A model generated the notes under the pieces. That model searched no databases. It was not told the DNA's origin and saw nothing but the letters and a program-made list of their open reading frames with translations. Both the position numbers and the translations under genes were made by a program. 5,914 nucleotides of DNA from Alphaproteobacteria bacterium (lineage in GTDB: Bacteria > Pseudomonadota > Alphaproteobacteria > UBA2136 > JALTLI01): positions 1 through 5,914 of the forward strand of contig JALTLI010000071.1 in assembly GCA_027005635.1 (NCBI GenBank). The letters run 5' to 3'. Positions 1 through 5,776 of the stretch are shown in pieces (the stretch's first letter is position 1; the number at the start of each line of letters is the position of its first letter).

Positions 1-424
1 GATAAACATTTGCAAAATTTTTACTAATATTACCCATCATTTTACAAATAATATCCCAGTTACCTAAATGAGCAGTTAAAATAATTGCATTTTCAACATC
101 TTTTAGATTATCCAAGCCTTTATATTTAACCATTTTGTTAAATGTTTTAATTCTCATATTATAAATACTAGAAAATTCAAAAAATGTTTTAGCTAAATTA
201 ACCATAGATGAATACTGAGTTTGCTGTATCCATTTTTCATCTTTTTGTGGAAAAACTCTGTGTAAATTGGCTCTGGCTCTGGCATTAAAGCTAATAGGTA
301 AACTAGCAATAAAGCCACCTAATAGGCTTGCAAATATATCTACTAATTTAAATGGTAAAATTCTACATAGCCCCATAATTAGGCGAAATATTATGTATTC
401 TAATAAGTACTTAATTTTTTTCAT
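1..424 (-). CDS. lpxL: Kdo2-lipid IVA secondary acyltransferase, LpxL/LpxM (HtrB) family, 5'-terminal part only
   Basis: The first 141 codons are present; the gene runs off the left edge of the window with no stop codon. Seen: an N-terminal hydrophobic stretch (about residues 5-45, containing FRLIMGLCRILP), an ANLHRVFP block (residues 52-59) that matches the RRNL..AFP segment of the family, and HLGNWD at 119-124. That last motif fits the HX4D/E catalytic pair (H119, D124). Known: members transfer a fatty acyl chain from acyl-ACP to the hydroxyl of a primary acyl chain on (Kdo2-)lipid IVA at the inner face of the inner membrane. The start ATG at 424-422 overlaps the end of lpxK by 14 nt. Its upstream purine stretch (AGAAAAAG) is a weak ribosome site, so coupling to lpxK translation is inferred. 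LpxL, LpxM or LpxP type cannot be separated from this fragment; the family assignment itself is secure. Confidence 0.88.
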   Translation of the reverse strand, partial: MKKIKYLLEYIIFRLIMGLCRILPFKLVDIFASLLGGFIASLPISFNARARANLHRVFPQKDEKWIQQTQYSSMVNLAKTFFEFSSIYNMRIKTFNKMVKYKGLDNLKDVENAIILTAHLGNWDIICKMMGNISKNFANVY

Positions 425-1361
425 TGATAACTTTTTCTATCTGAGCCATTAAAATTTCTTTATCACCAGTAATATTAACCTTAACTACATCACAAAAATA
501 TTTATTTAATTTAACTGCATCTTTTGCTGTTGTAACAATAGTTAATCCTTTGTTTTTAGCTATATTTTTTATTTCTTCAAGCTCCTTGGTTGTAAAAAAG
601 TGATGATCTGAAAACTCCATAGTTTCCACAATTTCTAAACCACAATCACTTAAGCTATTAAAAAATTTATTTGGTTGAGCAATAGCTGTAAATGCTAATA
701 GTTTTTTACCTTTTAACTTTGCTATATCACCTTTGTTAACCGATAGGTTTAATGATATCTGAGAATACTTACTTTTACCATTCATACTAATTACAAAGTC
801 TGCTCTTTTTAAGGCGGATTTTGGTTCCCTTAAGCAACCAGCAGGTAGCATAAAACCGTTACCAAAGACCTGAATTTTATCAATTAATACAATATCAATA
901 TCTTTATTTATTGCCCAGTGCTGAAAACCATCATCTAGTAAAATGCAACTAGCACCAGCCTTTTCGGCAAGTTTTGCACTTTGTTTACGTTTACTACCCA
1001 CCCAAATTTGCGCCTTTGGGTTTTGTCTTTTTAACATTAAAGGTTCATCACCAACTTCAGTTGCGCTATCATTAATATCTACCTGCTTACTGGTTTTTAT
1101 ATTTACCCCATAACCACGGCTTAAAATGGCAACTGTTTCACCATTTTTTATTAGTTCTTCTGCAATAAAACTAACAACTGGTGATTTTCCACTACCACCA
1201 ACAGTAATATTACCAACACTAATAACCGGAAGTTTAGATATATAACAATTTTGTTTTTTTATAAATTTATCAACCTGCATTAAACAGTAATAAACAGCGC
1301 TTAATGGCAGTAAACATACAGAAATAATATTTTTAGTTTGCCAAAATTTAGGATTTTGCAT
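411..1361 (-). CDS. lpxK: Tetraacyldisaccharide 4'-kinase LpxK
   Basis: LpxK phosphorylates the 4' position of tetraacyldisaccharide 1-phosphate to give lipid IVA, on the cytoplasmic face of the inner membrane. The 316-residue length is normal. Seen in order: the N-terminal membrane-associated helix (about 11-29), the P-loop VGNITVGGSGKSP (49-61, with K59), SRGYG (81-85), GDEP (104-107), the Walker B-like LLDDGFQH (141-148), LPAGCLREP (172-180), SDHHFF (251-256) and TTAKDAVK (277-284). From the Aquifex enzyme, D105 of GDEP and H253 of DHH are expected to be the catalytic Asp/His pair. The P-loop has Ser where the usual GGTGKTP has Thr, twice; this is conservative and should stay functional. 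The start ATG is supported by an upstream GAAGGA with 7 nt spacing and by the MQNPKFW opening typical of LpxK. It overlaps waaA by 14 nt upstream and the LpxL-type gene by 14 nt downstream. Confidence 0.97.
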   Translation of the reverse strand: MQNPKFWQTKNIISVCLLPLSAVYYCLMQVDKFIKKQNCYISKLPVISVGNITVGGSGKSPVVSFIAEELIKNGETVAILSRGYGVNIKTSKQVDINDSATEVGDEPLMLKRQNPKAQIWVGSKRKQSAKLAEKAGASCILLDDGFQHWAINKDIDIVLIDKIQVFGNGFMLPAGCLREPKSALKRADFVISMNGKSKYSQISLNLSVNKGDIAKLKGKKLLAFTAIAQPNKFFNSLSDCGLEIVETMEFSDHHFFTTKELEEIKNIAKNKGLTIVTTAKDAVKLNKYFCDVVKVNITGDKEILMAQIEKVINEKN

Positions 1362-2607
1362 TTAATAATCCTTCTATTTTATCAGCTGTATATTTTGTTG
1401 CACCAGTTAGTTTTTCTAATGCACAACCAATCGGTTTAATAAGGCTGTCACGTTTAGTTTTATCGCTTAAAATATTTTGTATGGTTGTTTCTAATTCTTC
1501 AATATTTGTTATTTGAGTAATTGCGTTATCAGTGAGTAAATCATCTAACATATTTTTAAAATTTTGCATATTAGCCCCACAAACCACGGGGCAATTAGCT
1601 TTTAATGCCTCTAACGGATTTTGCCCCCCATGAGGAATTAAGCTACCTCCCATAAATACTACACCGTTTTTTTGAGCTAAACTATACCATAAGCTCATTT
1701 CACCAATTGTATCAGCTATGTAAAAGTTTGTAGTATTTGTGATATTCTCACCTTTTGAACGGAGTTTTGTTTCAGCAATATTTTTAATTTGTTGGTAAAT
1801 ATTTTCACCTCTATGAGGGTGTCTTGGCACGATAATAGTCAATAAATCAGGGATATTTTGTTTAAGCTTAGTATGAACTTTTGCTAACATTTCTTCTTCT
1901 TTATTATGGGTGCTTGCGCATACTAGAATTGGTCTATTTTTTAATATTGATAATAAATTATCCAGCTCATTTTTATCAATATTGCTAGGCACGGCATCAA
2001 ATTTTAAGTTACCGCTCATTTCTACATTTTTAATAGCTAGCTTTTTTAAACGCTCCGCATCTTGCTTGCTTTGTGCTAAACACAATTTAAACCCGCTAAG
2101 TAGTTGATTAATAAACCATTTATGCTTAGCATATTTATTAAATGATCTATCAGACATTCTAGCATTAATTAAAATTTTATTAGATGCTTGATAAATTAGC
2201 TCTGGCCAAAATTCAGATTCAACAAATATACTTAAATCTGCTTGCCAATAGTTAATAAATTTTTTAACAGCAAAGTAATAATCTAGTGGTAAATATTGAT
2301 GAAATGCCCTTAAAGGCAGTTTTTCTGACATTAATTTAGCCGATGTTTTTGTTCCGCTAGTAACTAAAATATTTAATTTTTTATCTCTTGTTAATAATTC
2401 ATTAATTAATGGTAAAATACTTAAGGTTTCCCCAACACTGGAGCCATGAAACCAAATAAGTTTGCCTTTTGGACGCTTTATAGATGAAAAACCTAGGCGT
2501 TCTTTAAATCTGGCTTTATCTTCCTTGCCTTTTATTAAGCGCCAAGCGAACCAAAAAATTATAATTGGTGATAAAATAAACCATATAAAGCGATAAAAAT
2601 ATATCAT
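1348..2607 (-). CDS. waaA: 3-deoxy-D-manno-octulosonic acid (Kdo) transferase WaaA/KdtA
   Basis: WaaA transfers Kdo from CMP-Kdo to lipid IVA and is a GT-B fold, membrane-anchored glycosyltransferase (family GT30). The 419-residue length is typical. Seen: an N-terminal membrane anchor (about 4-22), RFKERLGF (33-40), WFHGSSVGE (52-60) with the conserved Glu60 expected to be the catalytic base, ESEFWPEL (130-137), NARMSDRS (148-155), ASTHNKEEE (231-239), PRHPHR (261-266), and the sugar-nucleotide-binding GGSLIPHGGQNPLEA (320-334, E333). Whether it adds one, two or more Kdo residues cannot be read from the sequence. The ATG shares an ATGA with the stop of the DUF374 gene upstream and is preceded by AAAGGT with about 9 nt spacing. 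It sits between the DUF374 acyltransferase and lpxK, as expected for a lipid A operon. Confidence 0.97.
   Translation of the reverse strand: MIYFYRFIWFILSPIIIFWFAWRLIKGKEDKARFKERLGFSSIKRPKGKLIWFHGSSVGETLSILPLINELLTRDKKLNILVTSGTKTSAKLMSEKLPLRAFHQYLPLDYYFAVKKFINYWQADLSIFVESEFWPELIYQASNKILINARMSDRSFNKYAKHKWFINQLLSGFKLCLAQSKQDAERLKKLAIKNVEMSGNLKFDAVPSNIDKNELDNLLSILKNRPILVCASTHNKEEEMLAKVHTKLKQNIPDLLTIIVPRHPHRGENIYQQIKNIAETKLRSKGENITNTTNFYIADTIGEMSLWYSLAQKNGVVFMGGSLIPHGGQNPLEALKANCPVVCGANMQNFKNMLDDLLTDNAITQITNIEELETTIQNILSDKTKRDSLIKPIGCALEKLTGATKYTADKIEGLLNAKS
1369..1374 (-). promoter_or_regulatory. Ribosome binding site of lpxK, inside the end of waaA
   Basis: On the minus strand GAAGGA lies 7 nt before the lpxK ATG, within the last codons of waaA. 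It is among the clearest Shine-Dalgarno sequences in the window and fixes the lpxK start. Its position inside waaA fits coupled translation across the 14-nt overlap. Confidence 0.7.
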
Positions 2608-3284
2608 TTAAAGCGTACCTTTTTATCTGTGGCATGCTGTAAATCTTGTAAACTTTTTTCTACTGCTAAGCGTTTTTCTTCCCGTTCTTCTTTGCTTGCA
2701 TCTGCGGGAATTGTAATTGCTTCTCCGTAACGTAAAACCAAGGTATTAAAAGGTTTAGGAAATAAAAATTTATCCCAACTGCGCATGGTTTTACCTTTTT
2801 CAACTGAAATAGCTGCAGGAATTATTGGCACACCAGCTATTCTAGCAATCTCTATTGTGCCTTTGCTACATTCCATATATGGGCCTTTTGGGCCATCGGG
2901 TGTTATAAAAATTGTTTCACCTGTTTTTATTCGGCGTAAAATTTCACGCATGGCTTGCATACCACCTTTTGTGGAAGAGCCAACAACTGTTTTAATGCCA
3001 AAAAACCAAGCCGCATTTTTTACTAAACGCCCATCAGGGTGATCAGAAATAAGTGCAGAAACCTTTAAATTACGCGGAAATAAAAATGCCATTAAAGCTA
3101 ACCTACCATGCCACAATGCAATCACTACTGGCTTGTTATTATCCCAATATTTTTTTGGTATATGAGAATTATCTATTTTAACCTTAGAAGTATACCAAAC
3201 AAAGCTACCATAAGCATAAATTAAGAAACCAAAAAACCACTGAGCTCCAGCAGTTTTGATTAATTTCTTAAAATACTTTTTCAT
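2604..3284 (-). CDS. DUF374-family lysophospholipid/lipid A acyltransferase-like protein
   Basis: A 226-residue protein of the DUF374 group within the wider glycerolipid acyltransferase superfamily. Seen: an N-terminal hydrophobic helix (about 14-31), IALWHGRL (55-62, with H59), ISDHPDG (79-85), VGSSTKGG (101-108) and ITPDGPKGP (127-135), in the order and spacing typical of the family. The C-terminus is charged and lysine-rich, without membrane segments. Known: some DUF374 proteins (LpxJ of epsilonproteobacteria) are lipid A secondary acyltransferases unrelated in sequence to LpxL. Close relatives commonly lie next to waaA in alphaproteobacteria, generally without an assigned reaction. Inference: an acyltransferase acting on lipid A or its precursor at the inner membrane. 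It begins 5 nt after msbA and ends in an ATGA overlap with waaA. The AAAAGG before the start is only 1 nt from the ATG, so the ribosome site is poor. The family is certain; the substrate is not. Confidence 0.9.
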   Translation of the reverse strand: MKKYFKKLIKTAGAQWFFGFLIYAYGSFVWYTSKVKIDNSHIPKKYWDNNKPVVIALWHGRLALMAFLFPRNLKVSALISDHPDGRLVKNAAWFFGIKTVVGSSTKGGMQAMREILRRIKTGETIFITPDGPKGPYMECSKGTIEIARIAGVPIIPAAISVEKGKTMRSWDKFLFPKPFNTLVLRYGEAITIPADASKEEREEKRLAVEKSLQDLQHATDKKVRFK

Positions 3285-3289
3285 ACCTT

Positions 3290-5026
3290 TTATAATGCTT
3301 CCTGTATTTTATAAAGATTATGGTAAATACCTTTTTTCGCCATTAATTCCTTATGATTACCTTGTTCAACAATTTCACCTTTTTTCATTACACAAATAAT
3401 ATCTGCATTAACTACTGTTGAAAGCCTGTGTGCTACAACTAAAGTTGTCCTCCCTTTCATTAGGGTTTTTAAAGCTTTTTGTACTTGTTGTTCAGATTCA
3501 GTATCAAGGCTAGAGGTTGCTTCATCAAGTAATAATATTGGAGCATTTTTAAGTATGGCTCTGGCAATTGCAATTCGTTGTTTTTGCCCACCAGATAAAG
3601 TATTACCATCTTCACCAAGCCTTGTTTCATAACCTTTTTCTAGCTCAATAATAAATTCATCTGCGGCGGCTGCTTTTGCTGCTTTTATTACTTCTTCTTT
3701 ACTTGCATTTTGTTTAGAATAAGCAATATTATTATAAACTGTATCATCAAATACCGCGATATCTTGGGTAACTAAAGCTATATGTTCACGCAGAGATTTT
3801 AAAGTAACAGTTTTAATATCTACTCCAGAAATATTTACGCTACCTTTTTTAGGATCAAAAAATCTTGCTATCATGTTTAAAATTGTAGTTTTACCAGCAC
3901 CAGATGAACCAACCAAAGCAACTGTTTTACCTTGTGGAATAGTTAGGTTGAAATCTTTAATTACAACTTCGTCTTCGTAAGCAAATGTTATATTTTTAAA
4001 TTCAATATCTGCTTGTTTTAGTTTAAGCTGTTTAGCAGATTTTTTATCTATTATTTGGGCTTTTTTATCTATCATTTCAAATGTTCGTTGGGCAGATGCC
4101 AAACCTTCTTGCAACACATTATTAATATTTGCCAAGCCTTTTATTGGACGGTACAAGCTCATCAATGCAGTTAAAAATGAGAAAAATGCACCTGTTGTAA
4201 TAATTCCATCCATCACCCTTGTGCCACCATAAATAATAATAAATGCCATGGAAAAACCGCCCAAAAGCTCCATAACTGGGGAAGATAAAGCCCTAACTTT
4301 GGCAGCTTTTACCATTAACTTAAATACGTTATTTATACTTTTTGTTGCTCTATCTATTTCATAGTTTTCCATGGTATAAATTTTAACTTGTCTGTTATAG
4401 CTAAAACTTTCCTTTAAAATAGCTGATAAACTACCCATTTCTTCTTGTTGACCAACAGCATAACGACGCATATTTTTACCAAACCTAACAATTGGGTAAA
4501 CAGCAATAGGAAAAATAGTTAAGGACATTAGCGCTAGCTTCCAATCTTGGATAAACATAACTGCAACCAAACCAATAACCGTAGTTAAATCACGCAGACT
4601 ACCAGTAATAGTTTGTGATATTGCCTGCTTTAACCTATGTAAATCAAACAAAAAGCGCGAAGTTAAACTACCTGTATTATTTTTTGCAAAAAATTCTGCA
4701 TCTTGCATTACAATATGATCGTATAAATCAATTTGTAAATCAGCTACAATTCTTTGCCCAGTATATTCCATAAAATAGCTTTGAATATAGCCAGCAATAC
4801 CCTTAATAATATAAACAACCACTAAAATAATAGGGATAACATAAAGCAAAGTTTGATTTTTATTAATAAATATTTCATCTAAAATAGGCTTAACTAAATA
4901 AGCAATAACCGCAGTTGTTAACGCCACTATCACCATGGCAATCATGGCAATAATCATCCGTTTTTTGTGCGGCGAGATATATTCTTTTAATAATCTTTTA
5001 CTTAATTGGTAACTATTTTGCTTCAA
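3290..5026 (-). CDS. msbA: Lipid A export ABC transporter/permease MsbA
   Basis: A half-size ABC exporter that as a homodimer flips lipid A-core from the inner to the outer leaflet of the inner membrane. Its 578 residues match the family norm. Seen: a six-helix transmembrane domain (helices at about 24-45, 61-80, 143-160, 164-182, 249-269 and 274-292) followed by a nucleotide-binding domain. The latter shows the A-loop Tyr350, Walker A GSSGAGKT (373-380), Q-loop Gln421, signature LSGGQ (477-481), Walker B ILLLDE (497-502), D-loop SLD (506-508) and H-loop His533, all intact. The start is a TTG at 5026-5024. The next ATG is Met24 and would remove the elbow helix before TM1, and an in-frame stop lies just upstream, so TTG is the best choice. 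It is the first gene of the lipid A operon. An alternative is a general lipid/multidrug exporter, but the context strongly favours MsbA. Confidence 0.95.
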   Translation of the reverse strand: MKQNSYQLSKRLLKEYISPHKKRMIIAMIAMVIVALTTAVIAYLVKPILDEIFINKNQTLLYVIPIILVVVYIIKGIAGYIQSYFMEYTGQRIVADLQIDLYDHIVMQDAEFFAKNNTGSLTSRFLFDLHRLKQAISQTITGSLRDLTTVIGLVAVMFIQDWKLALMSLTIFPIAVYPIVRFGKNMRRYAVGQQEEMGSLSAILKESFSYNRQVKIYTMENYEIDRATKSINNVFKLMVKAAKVRALSSPVMELLGGFSMAFIIIYGGTRVMDGIITTGAFFSFLTALMSLYRPIKGLANINNVLQEGLASAQRTFEMIDKKAQIIDKKSAKQLKLKQADIEFKNITFAYEDEVVIKDFNLTIPQGKTVALVGSSGAGKTTILNMIARFFDPKKGSVNISGVDIKTVTLKSLREHIALVTQDIAVFDDTVYNNIAYSKQNASKEEVIKAAKAAAADEFIIELEKGYETRLGEDGNTLSGGQKQRIAIARAILKNAPILLLDEATSSLDTESEQQVQKALKTLMKGRTTLVVAHRLSTVVNADIICVMKKGEIVEQGNHKELMAKKGIYHNLYKIQEAL

Positions 5027-5140
5027 TTTATTTTCTTACTTATTAATATAATGAAATATCTTAGTATAACAGTTTTAAATAAAAACCAAACTTTTTAGGT
5101 ATTAATAGACAAAAATATATTTTTAAGTTATTAAAAATAT
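5027..5140. other. Divergent intergenic region between msbA and the PAP2 phosphatase gene
   Basis: This is the only real non-coding gap in the window, 114 bp and very AT-rich. It must carry the promoters for both the leftward lipid A operon and the rightward phosphatase/glycosyltransferase pair. A reasonable leftward extended -10 is visible. On the rightward strand only generic AT-rich -10-like hexamers are seen (for example TATATT at 5116-5121, with no convincing -35). It also holds a 14-bp palindrome of A and T only (5111-5124) and a repeated decamer AAAAATATAT (5111-5120 and 5133-5142). No terminator, small RNA or riboswitch-like structure is apparent. Confidence 0.8.
5063..5071 (-). promoter_or_regulatory. 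Putative extended -10 promoter element of the msbA lipid A operon
   Basis: Read on the minus strand, the sequence is TGTTATACT. It matches the extended -10 form TGn followed by a hexamer one base off TATAAT. The upstream -35 is weak (TTGGTT at about 16 nt spacing), which is common when the TG extension is present. A start site about 7 nt downstream would leave a leader of roughly 30 nt before the TTG start of msbA. In such AT-rich DNA chance matches are frequent, so this is a moderate call based on position and the TG extension. Confidence 0.45.
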
Positions 5141-5776
5141 ATGAAAAAAGAAATAACCCTACCAGCAATAATAGCATTCATAGCATTTATAGTTGCACTT
5201 TTTATGCACTATATTAAATTTGATATACAAGTTTATAGCCTAGCTAACAGCACTTGCACTGGTTATTGTGTAAAAATCAGTGAGCTTATAACTCATTTAG
5301 GTGATGGCTGGTTGCAAATAATTTTATGTATTATTTTAGGTATATGGTATTACAAACAAACTAATTATAATTTAAGTAAAGTATGGTTTTATGCTATTCC
5401 TTTAGCTTTAATTGCTGGCGCTATTGGGCAAATTGTTAAATTTACTTTTGGTAGACCACGTCCAAAACTTTTACCAGAGTATTACGATTTTCAGTGGTTT
5501 GAATTTGCTGGATCTATGCGTGGTTTCCCTTCAGGACACACATTAACATCATTTGCAATAGTTGCCATTGTTGCTAGTAATTATGGCACAAAAGGCAAAA
5601 TAGTTTTATTTACTTTAGCTAGCCTTATTGGTATTTCTCGTATTACAACTAATGCTCATTTTAGTGCAGATGTTGTATTTGGTGCCGCACTAGGTTATTT
5701 ATTAGGTGTAGTTTTAAAAAATATTATTCTAGATAAAAAACTAAAAAAATTAAAAACAGGTAATAAAAATGACTAG
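5141..5776 (+). CDS. PAP2-family membrane phosphatase
   Basis: A 211-residue integral membrane phosphatase with the complete PAP2 signature. Motif C1 is KX6RP (K100 to R107-P108), C2 is PSGH (130-133, H133 the expected proton donor) and C3 is SRX5HX3D (S166-R167, H173 the expected nucleophile, D177). About six helices are predicted (7-26, 55-71, 84-102, 134-147, 153-168, 177-194). The positive-inside pattern, with a Lys-rich C-terminal tail after 198, places N- and C-termini in the cytoplasm and all three catalytic motifs at the periplasmic face. Known family substrates are undecaprenyl pyrophosphate, phosphatidylglycerol phosphate, phosphatidate and the 1- or 4'-phosphate of lipid A (LpxE, LpxF). 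The sequence alone does not choose. Divergence from the lipid A operon and overlap with an ArnT-like gene favour a lipid A or lipid-carrier substrate. The ATG has no recognisable Shine-Dalgarno sequence upstream. Confidence 0.92.
   Translation: MKKEITLPAIIAFIAFIVALFMHYIKFDIQVYSLANSTCTGYCVKISELITHLGDGWLQIILCIILGIWYYKQTNYNLSKVWFYAIPLALIAGAIGQIVKFTFGRPRPKLLPEYYDFQWFEFAGSMRGFPSGHTLTSFAIVAIVASNYGTKGKIVLFTLASLIGISRITTNAHFSADVVFGAALGYLLGVVLKNIILDKKLKKLKTGNKND
5758..5761 (+). promoter_or_regulatory. Ribosome binding site of the truncated glycosyltransferase gene
   Basis: AGGT lies 7 nt before the ATG at 5769, inside the last codons of the PAP2 gene. It supports that ATG as the start and suggests the two genes are co-translated from one message. 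Confidence 0.55.

Noticed and set aside
269..283. Tandem GGCTCT hexamer repeat (two and a half copies)
   Set aside because: It encodes Arg-Ala-Arg-Ala in the basic ARARANL segment of the LpxL-type protein. It is too short to suggest phase variation.
267..452. Plus-strand open frame of 61 codons across the lpxK/LpxL-type junction
   Set aside because: It lies antisense to two well-supported genes. Its protein begins with a low-complexity Ala-Leu repeat that comes from the GGCTCT repeat and matches no family.
1624..1629. Run of six C (six G on the coding strand) in waaA
   Set aside because: It encodes the conserved HGGQ of the donor-binding motif and the frame is intact. It is unusual for AT-rich DNA but too short to call a slippage switch.
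1910..2107. Plus-strand open frame of 65 codons inside waaA
   Set aside because: It is an antisense shadow of waaA with no recognisable domain, ribosome site or promoter of its own.
2882..2894. GGCC-TTTTG-GGCC inverted repeat that might suggest a hairpin terminator
   Set aside because: It encodes the conserved Gly-Pro-Lys-Gly-Pro of the DUF374 motif. The stem is four base pairs and has no following U-tract, so it is coding-driven.
2785..3042. Plus-strand open frame of 85 codons inside the DUF374 gene
   Set aside because: It is antisense to a conserved gene whose motifs (TPDGPKGP, SSTKGG) account for the sequence; no independent evidence of coding.
5111..5124. A/T palindrome as a rho-independent terminator
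   Set aside because: The stem has no G or C pairs, and it lies between two divergent gene starts where no terminator is needed.
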